33,300 nt of DNA from CAG-1031 sp964391735 (GTDB lineage: Bacteria; Bacteroidota; Bacteroidia; Bacteroidales; Muribaculaceae). The translations under genes and the position numbers were made by a program. A model generated the notes under the pieces. The model was given only the letters and a program-made list of their open reading frames with translations, was not told the DNA's origin and did not search any database. The stretch spans positions 1 through 33,300 of the forward strand of contig CAYMNF010000018.1 of the NCBI GenBank assembly GCA_964391735.1, read 5' to 3'. Below are positions 7,519-15,076 of the stretch, in pieces (within the stretch, counting starts at the first letter, position 1; every line of letters begins with the position of its first letter).

Positions 7519-8307
7519 TTATCCGTTGAGCTCGCTGGGGATGGCTACCAACCTATTCCCGCACCGGTCAATAAACTCAAGGATGTTTACACGCAGCTCG
7601 CAATCCTCAATATCCTCGGTGATGCGTTTAACGGCATTGAAGACCGAGGTTTGAGTTTGATAAAGATGGCGGTAACATGTTGCGGCCCTTTGGATATCCT
7701 CATCGGTGAACCCTTTGCGACGCATTATCACGGCGTTGGCGCCCAGGAATTCAACGGGGTTGTGGGCAAAAATGGTGTACGGGGGGACGTTGCTGCCGAT
7801 GCGGCAACCGCCCTTTACCAGCACCCAGTCGCCGACACGTGTGTTCTCATGCAGCACAACGCGCGATGACAAAATGGTGTGCTTGCCAACCTCGGTGTCC
7901 CCGGCAATGGAGACCCCGTTGCCCAGCACAACATCATCCTTGATCCATGAGTCGTGGCCGATGTGGCTTTGTGCCATCACAAAGACGCCATTGTCGATAC
8001 GTGTTCCACCCTGCCGACGAATACCGCGGTTGATGATACAATGCTCACGAATAACATTGTTGTCACCGATGAAACAATGCGTATCCTCGCCGGTCCACCT
8101 GAAGTCCTGGGGGTCGGCACCGATTATGCAACCCTCAAACACCCTGTTGTTGCGGCCCATCTTGGTGCCGCTGACAATGTGGGTGAATGGCATTATCTCA
8201 CAATCGTCACCTATCTCAACGTTGTCGTCTATAACGACAAAGGGATGAATCTTTACGTTCTTGCCGAGTTTTGCACCCGGGTCAATCTGAGAGAGTGGGC
8301 TTATCAT
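7519..8307 (-). CDS. LpxA-like UDP-GlcNAc acyltransferase paralogue
   Basis: A 262-residue left-handed beta-helix protein made of hexapeptide repeats (about 1-180) plus the C-terminal helical domain of LpxA. LpxA puts the first 3-hydroxyacyl chain on UDP-GlcNAc in lipid A synthesis. The family is clear from GADPQDFRWTGE, IGDNNVIREHCIINRG and the NPVEFLGANAVIMRRKGF segment. The HxxH pair is kept (His115, His118; the second aligns with the catalytic histidine). By my alignment, two further positions usually conserved in LpxA differ: the AGH histidine is Asp (IAGD, about 137) and the HQF glutamine is Glu (LHEN, 154). It lies 12 nt after the outer-membrane factor gene, away from any other lpx gene. 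It may be a second, diverged LpxA-type enzyme with altered donor or acceptor; it could still be the only LpxA of the genome. Confidence 0.8.
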   Translation of the reverse strand: MISPLSQIDPGAKLGKNVKIHPFVVIDDNVEIGDDCEIMPFTHIVSGTKMGRNNRVFEGCIIGADPQDFRWTGEDTHCFIGDNNVIREHCIINRGIRRQGGTRIDNGVFVMAQSHIGHDSWIKDDVVLGNGVSIAGDTEVGKHTILSSRVVLHENTRVGDWVLVKGGCRIGSNVPPYTIFAHNPVEFLGANAVIMRRKGFTDEDIQRAATCYRHLYQTQTSVFNAVKRITEDIEDCELRVNILEFIDRCGNRLVAIPSELNG

Positions 8308-8319
8308 AGGTAAGAGATA

Positions 8320-9717
8320 TTATTTTCGGCCGCCGCCGAGGTTTTGATAAAGGTTGATGATGGCTGCTGCCTGGTCTTGACGGCAAGTTATCTCGCCCAT
8401 CTGGGCTGCCAACAGCGATTGTTGTGCGGTGAGGACCTCAAGATATGTGGTGTTGTAACCACCAAGGGCCAACAACTCGCGGTTGATGTCAAGGGCTTGT
8501 TGAAGATTCTGCACCTGCTCGGTGAGGTACTGCATCTTCTCAGTCGTCTTGGTGTATGTGGTGATGGCGTTTGACACATCTGCAGCTGCGCTCAGCACAG
8601 TATTCTCAAAGCTGAGCAACGCACCTTGTTGCTGCAGTTTGGCAACCTTGAGGTTTGTGGTGAGCTGACCACGCATAAACAAGGGTGCTGTCAGCGACGC
8701 GCCTAAGGCCAGGAACCACTTGCCGGGGTTGAGGATTGCAGAACCTACCTGGTTGGTGAAACCGCCGTTGCCCGTGATGTTGAATGAGGGGTAGAAAGCG
8801 GCACGGGCACTGTTGGTTGAATAGTATGCTGCAGCCAGACCCAGCTCGGCAGCCTTTATGTCGGGACGCGAGGCCAATTCACGCATAGGCACCCCGGCAC
8901 CGTACTGAACGGGCATGTTGAGGGTGGCATTGGGCTGTATACTCCACTTTTGGGGCATCACGTTCAACAGCAGCGACATTGAGTTGTTGGCCTGTACAAG
9001 CCCCTGCTCAATATCAGTTATCTGGGCCAGAATGCTGCAATATTGTGCCTGGCTCTGCACCACAGCAGCCTGGGTAACACGGCCGGCTTCCTTGAGGTCG
9101 GTCATTACCTGCACGTTCTCCTTCCACAGGTCAGCGGTCTGACGGCTCAGTTGCAACTGACTCTCTAACGTTGAGATTGTGTAATAGCAACGGGCCACGG
9201 CCGCGATTATCTGGCTGCGTACCGCCTGCTCGTAAGCCTGTGAGCGCTCATAGTTGATCTGGGCACCACGCTTGCTGTTAAGCAGTTTCGCAAAAATATC
9301 AACCTCCCAGTTTGCGGCCAACGGCAAGGTATATGTCTTGCCCCATGAGGCATTATCCATAAAGAACTTGCTTGCATTGCCCTGGGGAGCGAAGGCCAGT
9401 GAGGGGAGGTAGCTGAGTTTGGCACCGTTGAGTTGAGCATGTGCCATCTCAACATTCAGGCGACTTTGCTCAAGGTTGGTGTTGTTGTCAAGGGCCTGCC
9501 CTATGAGGTCCTGCAGCATCGGGTCAGTGAATACCGTGCGCCAGTCAAGGTTGCCGATAGCCGTTGAGTCCTCAGGTTGCTGCAAAGCCCGGTTATACTC
9601 CTGCACCAAGGCGTTCTCCTCAGAGGCCAAATCATATTTTTTGTAAATATGGCAACCGCTGAGCATCGACATGCACAGCCCGGCGGCTACCATTACTATT
9701 ATCTTATTAGCTTTCAT
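8320..9717 (-). CDS. TolC/OprM-like outer-membrane efflux lipoprotein
   Basis: The outer-membrane channel of the tripartite RND pump encoded upstream. I choose the ATG at 9717 (465 residues), because it gives a signal peptide with lipobox LSGC (Cys22); a TTG at 9744 would add nine residues and overlap the permease stop. Two OEP repeats of long helices and beta strands follow, with NLEQSRLNVEMAHAQLNGAKLSYLPSLAF in the first and ASRPDIKAAELGLAAAYYSTNSARAAFYPSFNITG in the second, both typical of the NodT/OprM class. The C-terminus ends in Gly-Gly-Gly-Arg-Lys. It is the third gene of the efflux operon and precedes the lpxA-like gene by 12 nt. Confidence 0.92.
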   Translation of the reverse strand: MKANKIIVMVAAGLCMSMLSGCHIYKKYDLASEENALVQEYNRALQQPEDSTAIGNLDWRTVFTDPMLQDLIGQALDNNTNLEQSRLNVEMAHAQLNGAKLSYLPSLAFAPQGNASKFFMDNASWGKTYTLPLAANWEVDIFAKLLNSKRGAQINYERSQAYEQAVRSQIIAAVARCYYTISTLESQLQLSRQTADLWKENVQVMTDLKEAGRVTQAAVVQSQAQYCSILAQITDIEQGLVQANNSMSLLLNVMPQKWSIQPNATLNMPVQYGAGVPMRELASRPDIKAAELGLAAAYYSTNSARAAFYPSFNITGNGGFTNQVGSAILNPGKWFLALGASLTAPLFMRGQLTTNLKVAKLQQQGALLSFENTVLSAAADVSNAITTYTKTTEKMQYLTEQVQNLQQALDINRELLALGGYNTTYLEVLTAQQSLLAAQMGEITCRQDQAAAIINLYQNLGGGRK

Positions 9718-9740
9718 GCTTGTGGCAATCAATTTATCTG

Positions 9741-12700
9741 TCAATGTGAATATTGTTCTATCTCGTTCTCCATGCCCTCATTCTTGGTGTCATCCCACTC
9801 AATGGGCGAAATCTTTTCCTGAATCATTTCAAAGATTACGAAGAGTGCGGGCACCACAAAAATCTGGAGAATCATACCAATAAGCATACCGCCGACCGAG
9901 CCGACACCAAGGGCGCGGTTACCGTTGGCACCTACACCATGGGCGAACATCATGGGCAACAGACCGACGATAAGTGCCAGAGAGGTCATAAGGATAGGAC
10001 GCAAGCGCGCTCCGGCACCCTGTATGGCAGCGTTGACAATTGACATACCGGTTCTGCGGCGTTCAAGCGCGAACTCTACAATCAGAATAGCATTCTTGGC
10101 CAACAGACCGATAAGCATAATCAATGCAATCTGCAGGTAGATGTTATTCGAGACATCAAAAATCTTTGCGAAGATAAATGAGCCCATCAATCCGAAGGGG
10201 ATTGAAAGGATAACGGCAAAGGGCAGTACGTAACTTTCATACTGTGCCGAGAGCAACAGGTATACGAACAGCAAGCACAGGCCGAAGATCATTGCCGTCT
10301 GGCCGCCGGAAGACTGGCTCTCCTCACGCGTCATACCGGCGTACTCAAAGCCGTATCCCTGAGGCAGCGTCTCGTTGGCTACCCTTTCAATGGCTGCCAA
10401 TGCCTGGCCCGAGGAGTATCCGGGAGCCGGGTTACCGGTAACCGAGATAGACTGGAACATGTTGAATCGGTTCATCAAGTCAGGGCCATAGACGCGCTTC
10501 AGCGTTACAAAATTGCTGATTGACGCCATCTCGTTTCCGTTGCGTATCTTGATTGACGACAAGGTCTCGGGGCTGACACGCGCCTCGGGGCTGGCCTGCA
10601 TCATTACACGATACAACTTACCGAAACGGTTAAAGTTGCTGACGTACATACCGCCATAATATCCCTGCAAGGTGCTAAGGATAAGCTGGGGCGACAAACC
10701 TGCCTGTTTGGCTTTGGCAGCATCGATATCAACCTGATATTGGGGGAAAGTGGGGTTGAAGGTTGTGTAAGCAACCTGAATCTCGGGCTGTTGGTTAAGC
10801 GTGCCCAGGAAATTCTGGACAATACCGAAGAATTTATTGATGTCACCACCGGTCTTGTCCTGCATCTTCAGCTCGAAACCGTTGGTGGCTGAGTAACCGG
10901 TAATCATAGGCGGAGCGAACATCAGCACACGTCCGTCCTTGATAACGCTCATCATCTGGTATAACTGGCCGAGGACCATATCGGCGGTCTTCTCACGCAG
11001 CTCCCAGTTCTTGAGTTTTACGATGAAAGTACCATATGTAGCACCCTGGCCGGCGATAAAGCTGTAACCGGCAATCATGGTGCGGCTCTGCACCTCAGGC
11101 ACCTGTGCGATAATACCGTCAACCTTATCCATGGTGGCGATAGTACGTTCCTGTGATGTGCCCGGGGGCATATCAACCATCACAAACAGTGTACCGGTGT
11201 CCTCATTGGGTACCAATCCGGTGGGGGTGATGTTCATCAACCATACCAGGATACCCACCGCAACGCCGACTACCACTAAAGAGAAGTAGCGGAGTTTCTT
11301 ATTGGTAAACAGCCTGTTCAGCTTTTCATACCCGCGGGTAACGGCATTGAAGGTGTTGTTGAAAGCACGCTTGAAAGAGTCGGTGAACAACCCAAAAAGG
11401 GTCAGTACACCAACCACGCAGGCAATAACGCCTTTGGCGACGTCTTCAAAACCGAACCACCCGAGCACCATCATGGTGACGGTTACAACAATCAAAGCAA
11501 ATACAATCAGGGGGAAGAAACGGCCGGTGATTAATCCGCGCAGTTTGCCGCCCATTGCCTGTCCGGCAGCCTTGTAGGCGGTGCCCATGCGTTCACCGAG
11601 AGAGGCCTCCTCCTCACCCTCCTTCTTATGGGGCTTTAGGAAGACGGCACAAAGGGCGGGTGACAGCGTCAAAGCGTTCAATGCCGACAAACCGATGGCA
11701 ATAGCCATGGTGAGACCGAACTGACGATAGAACACACCTGATGTGCCGGGCATAAATGACACGGGGATAAACACCAGCATCATTACCAGGGTAATGGACA
11801 CGATGGCGCCGCCAATCTCGTTCATGGCATCGATTGACGCCTTGCGGGCGCTCTTGTACCCGACATCCAGTTTGGCATGCACGGCCTCCACCACCACAAT
11901 GGCATCATCCACAACGATAGCAATCGCCAGCACCAAAGCCGACAGGGTGATGAGGTTGATGGAGAACCCGATAAGCTTCATGAAGAAGAATGTACCCACC
12001 AATGCCACGGGGATGGCGATTGCGGGGATAAGCGTTGAACGCATATCCTGCAGGAAGAGGAAGGTAACCAGGAACACCAGAATAAAGGCCTCAAGCAGAG
12101 TCTGCAACACATGGTTGATTGACGCGTAGAGGAAGTCATTGTTGTTCATGGGCACGGCAACCTCCAGGCCCGGGGGCAAAGTCTTCTTCAATTGGTCAAC
12201 ATACTTCAGACATGAGTTGATAACCTCGGTAGCGTTGGAGCCGGGGGTCTGGAACACGATGGCGGTACATGCTGTGTGGCCGTTATATTTACCGGCAAAG
12301 CCGTATGTAACGCGTCCCAACTCGATATCAGCAACATCCTTCAGTCGGAGCACCTCGCCATTGGCATTGGCACGGATAACGATATCCTCAAACTCCTCGG
12401 TCTCAACCAGACGTCCTTTGTACTTCATCACATACTGGAATGTCTGATTACCCTGCTCGCCAAAGGCACCGGGGGCGGCCTCGATATTTTGCTCAGCCAG
12501 GGCGGCTGCGACATCGGTAGGCATCAACTTGTACTGGGCCATAACCTCAGGCTTCAGCCAGATACGCATTGAATAGTCGGCACCCATAGCCATAACATCG
12601 CCCACACCCGATACGCGCTGCAACTGGGGACGGATGTTTATCTGTACATAGTTCTCAATGAACTTTTGGTCATACTTGTTCTCAACGTCATAGACGGTGA

Positions 12701-13121
12701 TACCCAACAGCATTGATGTCTGACGCTTGGAGGTCAGCACGCCCACCTGCGTAACCTCGGCGGGCAGCAGGTTCTGCGCCTTGGCCACGCGGTTCTGCAC
12801 ATCCACAGCGGCCATGTCGGGGTCAAACCCCTGCTCAAAATACACATTGATGGTAGCCGAGCCGGTGTTGGTGGCCGTTGACTCCATATATGTCATACCC
12901 TCGGCACCGTTGATTGACTCCTCAAGGGGCGCGATAACTGAGTTCAGCACGGCCTGTGCATTGGCACCCGTGTAGGTGGTGGTCACCGAGATGGTGGGAG
13001 GGGCTATATCGGGATACTGCGTCACCGGCAGTGTCACCAGGCCGATAATACCCAAAAGAACGATGAAAATAGATATCACCGTTGACAGCACCGGCCTTTT
13101 TATAAATGTATCAAGTTTCAT
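9741..13121 (-). CDS. RND efflux permease, HAE1/AcrB type, with inserted membrane helices
   Basis: A proton-driven drug exporter of the inner membrane. It opens with KLDTFIKRPVLSTVISIFIV (helix 1). The two porter domains are in place. The helix-4 proton-relay aspartates are Asp405-Asp406 in AIVVDDAIVVVEAVH, and the helix-10 lysine is Lys1009 in GLLAKNAILIVEFA. At 1126 residues it is about 80 longer than AcrB. The excess falls between helices 6 and 7 (about 500-605), where two extra hydrophobic stretches (about 535-557 and 560-580) suggest an added helical hairpin. The adaptor gene lies 61 nt upstream and the outer-membrane factor 23 nt downstream, so this is a complete pump operon. Substrates cannot be told from sequence; no regulator gene is adjacent. 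Confidence 0.95.
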   Translation of the reverse strand: MKLDTFIKRPVLSTVISIFIVLLGIIGLVTLPVTQYPDIAPPTISVTTTYTGANAQAVLNSVIAPLEESINGAEGMTYMESTATNTGSATINVYFEQGFDPDMAAVDVQNRVAKAQNLLPAEVTQVGVLTSKRQTSMLLGITVYDVENKYDQKFIENYVQINIRPQLQRVSGVGDVMAMGADYSMRIWLKPEVMAQYKLMPTDVAAALAEQNIEAAPGAFGEQGNQTFQYVMKYKGRLVETEEFEDIVIRANANGEVLRLKDVADIELGRVTYGFAGKYNGHTACTAIVFQTPGSNATEVINSCLKYVDQLKKTLPPGLEVAVPMNNNDFLYASINHVLQTLLEAFILVFLVTFLFLQDMRSTLIPAIAIPVALVGTFFFMKLIGFSINLITLSALVLAIAIVVDDAIVVVEAVHAKLDVGYKSARKASIDAMNEIGGAIVSITLVMMLVFIPVSFMPGTSGVFYRQFGLTMAIAIGLSALNALTLSPALCAVFLKPHKKEGEEEASLGERMGTAYKAAGQAMGGKLRGLITGRFFPLIVFALIVVTVTMMVLGWFGFEDVAKGVIACVVGVLTLFGLFTDSFKRAFNNTFNAVTRGYEKLNRLFTNKKLRYFSLVVVGVAVGILVWLMNITPTGLVPNEDTGTLFVMVDMPPGTSQERTIATMDKVDGIIAQVPEVQSRTMIAGYSFIAGQGATYGTFIVKLKNWELREKTADMVLGQLYQMMSVIKDGRVLMFAPPMITGYSATNGFELKMQDKTGGDINKFFGIVQNFLGTLNQQPEIQVAYTTFNPTFPQYQVDIDAAKAKQAGLSPQLILSTLQGYYGGMYVSNFNRFGKLYRVMMQASPEARVSPETLSSIKIRNGNEMASISNFVTLKRVYGPDLMNRFNMFQSISVTGNPAPGYSSGQALAAIERVANETLPQGYGFEYAGMTREESQSSGGQTAMIFGLCLLFVYLLLSAQYESYVLPFAVILSIPFGLMGSFIFAKIFDVSNNIYLQIALIMLIGLLAKNAILIVEFALERRRTGMSIVNAAIQGAGARLRPILMTSLALIVGLLPMMFAHGVGANGNRALGVGSVGGMLIGMILQIFVVPALFVIFEMIQEKISPIEWDDTKNEGMENEIEQYSH

Positions 13122-13182
13122 TGCTTGTAAACGAGTTGCTTGTTAGCTTTTCTGCGTGTTACTCACTGATGTTGACGATATG

Positions 13183-14412
13183 TTATTTTGCGGGGCTTGA
13201 AGCGGCACCGCCCTCAACAGGTTTAATAGTCATACCATCCTGGATGGCGTTGCCCACGCCCTCGATGACGATGCGCTGTCCGGGGGTAAGGCCCTCATTC
13301 ACCACGTAGGTCATGCCGTCAGAATTGGCTGTAACATCAATGGGTACAGATTTTACTTTGTTATCCTGGTCAACAACAAAGACAAACTTGCGGTCCTGCA
13401 GCTCGTAGGTCGCTTTCTGCGGGATAACGATAACGTTGGTGCGGTCACGCGGGATAATAATCTGGCCGGTAGCACCTGAGCGCAACAATCCGCTGGGGTT
13501 GGGGAACAGAGCCCTGACGCTTGCGGCACCGGTGCTGGTGTCGAGCACACCTGAGATGGTTGACACCTTGCCAAGCTCGGGGTACATGTACCCGTCGGCC
13601 AGACGCAGCTCAACCTCAGGCATGGCGTTGATAGCGGCCTGTACCGAACGGCTACCGTTGTCGGTCATTTGCAGAAGGTCTTTCTCGGTAAGCGAGAAGT
13701 ATGCGTATACCTGGCCGTTCTGGCTCACTGTGGTAAGGGGCTGTGTGCTTGAGGGGCTTGCCAATGATCCCACACGGTTGGGAATCTCACCAACGACCCC
13801 GTCACATGGGGCAGTCACCACGGTATATGACAGATTCTTCTTGGCATTCACAACCCCGGCCTGGGCCTGTGCCAAACCGGCTTGTGCCTGTGCCAGTGAG
13901 GCCTTGGCCAATTGCAGCTGGTTCTCGGCAGTGGTGTATTCAAACTGGGCTATGATGTTCTTCTCATACAGCGACTTCTTGGTGTCAGCCACCAGTTGGG
14001 CGTTTGCTACCGATGTTTTTGCAGCGTTTACATTTGCCTGTGCCTGAGCCACAGCAGCCTGGGCAGACTCAAGGGCGGCTTGGTATTGCACCTGGTCGAG
14101 GCGGAAGAGCACTTGCCCCTTTACCACCTGCTGACCCTCATCGACACACACCTCGGTGATGAATCCTGAGACCTGGGGGCGCACAGCCACATCGGTTTTA
14201 CCCTTGATGGTGCACGGGAAGGTGTTTTGGCTCTCGGCATCGCCCGTTGCAATTGTCATCACGGCAATAGCCGGGGCCTGTTGTGCGGCAGCTGCCATCG
14301 CCGCGGCATTGTCATCCTTCTTTGAGCATGAGCTTAACACAACAAGCGAGGAAAAGGCCATTACAAGTCCTGCATTCTTCATTGCTTTCAGTTGCATAAC
14401 TTTTCTTTTCAT
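13183..14412 (-). CDS. RND efflux periplasmic adaptor lipoprotein (AcrA/MexA type)
   Basis: The 409-residue membrane-fusion protein that joins the permease to the outer-membrane channel. The N-terminal signal peptide ends in lipobox LSSC (Cys29), so it is probably anchored to the inner membrane. The lipoyl/barrel half begins with GKTDVAVRPQVSGFITEVCVDEGQQVVKGQVLFRLD. A long Ala/Gln-rich coiled-coil hairpin covers about 105-185, and a second lipoyl half follows with VTAPCDGVVGEIPNRVGSLASP. The barrel and membrane-proximal domains end near 395. It is the first gene of the operon behind a good promoter at 14547-14576. Downstream in-frame ATG codons at residues 6 and 11 would leave the lipobox intact, so the exact start is uncertain by a few codons. 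Confidence 0.93.
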   Translation of the reverse strand: MKRKVMQLKAMKNAGLVMAFSSLVVLSSCSKKDDNAAAMAAAAQQAPAIAVMTIATGDAESQNTFPCTIKGKTDVAVRPQVSGFITEVCVDEGQQVVKGQVLFRLDQVQYQAALESAQAAVAQAQANVNAAKTSVANAQLVADTKKSLYEKNIIAQFEYTTAENQLQLAKASLAQAQAGLAQAQAGVVNAKKNLSYTVVTAPCDGVVGEIPNRVGSLASPSSTQPLTTVSQNGQVYAYFSLTEKDLLQMTDNGSRSVQAAINAMPEVELRLADGYMYPELGKVSTISGVLDTSTGAASVRALFPNPSGLLRSGATGQIIIPRDRTNVIVIPQKATYELQDRKFVFVVDQDNKVKSVPIDVTANSDGMTYVVNEGLTPGQRIVIEGVGNAIQDGMTIKPVEGGAASSPAK

Positions 14413-14546
14413 ACTTTATCTTTTCTTACCACTCTGAGCAAGCCTGCCGTTTTTGACGGGGCAAGCTTTTTGTGACTCTTGTTTATTTATTACTTATCAA
14501 TTTTGGTTACTCCCTCACGAAAAAGAGAGGGTACTTTACCGACTTG

Positions 14547-14576
14547 CAAAGGTAACATTAATTTTAAATTGTCAAT
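14547..14576 (-). promoter_or_regulatory. Promoter of the RND efflux operon
   Basis: On the minus strand a TACCTTTG -7 element (14547-14554) is preceded by a TTG -33 element (14573-14575) with 18 nt between. The start would lie near 14540, leaving a leader of about 128 nt that contains a short CCCTC/GAGGG hairpin (14512-14531). No inverted repeat that is an obvious TetR- or MarR-type operator stands out. The rest of 14413-14722 shows nothing else I can name. Confidence 0.55.
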
Positions 14577-14722
14577 GTACAAAAGGTGAATCTCAACGCG
14601 CAGATGTCTGATTTTTGCCCAAAATGTTCCAAAAATGACCAATTTTTTCAATCCTGAGAGTTTTTCTAAATACCCGCCAGCACATTTCAGCGCCCCAAAG
14701 TGTTATAAAGAAAAAAGTGAAT

Positions 14723-14959
14723 ATGGCACAAGACGACAACAGAGGAGGCCGGCGCGGGCGCTTTGACTCCTTCATCCACATCCTTAAAGACCTTTGGTGG
14801 TTGTGGCTGCTGATAATAGTGGTGGGGATAGTCCTGAAACTATTCTACCTGATTATTGCCGGGGCGGCATTCCTGATAGTCTGCGGCATCATCGTCCTGA
14901 TTCTGAAACTTGCGTTTCGCAGCGATGATGACTCACGCAACCGGGATGACGGCAGTTGA
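14723..14959 (+). CDS. Small two-helix membrane protein, function unknown
   Basis: A 78-residue protein from the ATG at 14723; a GTG two codons upstream is also possible. The N-terminus is polar and rich in Arg/Gly/Asp (2-14), followed by a Trp-rich start of a first membrane helix (about 24-40, DLWWLWLLIIVVGIVLKL). A second helix covers about 42-63. The C-terminal tail is highly charged (RSDDDSRNRDDGS). I do not recognise the family. It lies between the divergent efflux operon and the ABC-F gene, on the same strand as the latter but with its own 117-nt gap and a promoter element between, so it is probably a separate unit. Intact frame and sensible membrane topology argue that it is real. Confidence 0.6.
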   Translation: MAQDDNRGGRRGRFDSFIHILKDLWWLWLLIIVVGIVLKLFYLIIAGAAFLIVCGIIVLILKLAFRSDDDSRNRDDGS

Positions 14960-15029
14960 TTCCCCTCCCCGTACAATGCGTGTATAACGGGCAGTTGGGC
15001 AGCCCCTCAACGTTTACGGAAATTTTCAC

Positions 15030-15037
15030 TACCTTTG
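15030..15037 (+). promoter_or_regulatory. Promoter -7 element of ABC-F operon
   Basis: TACCTTTG matches TAnnTTTG exactly and lies 39 nt before the ABC-F start codon, which would give a leader of about 30 nt. No clear TTG is found at the -33 position, so the match rests on the -7 element alone. Confidence 0.45.
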
Positions 15038-15076
15038 CAAAAATTTTGTAGATTTTTTTTGAAGGAATAGCAAGGT

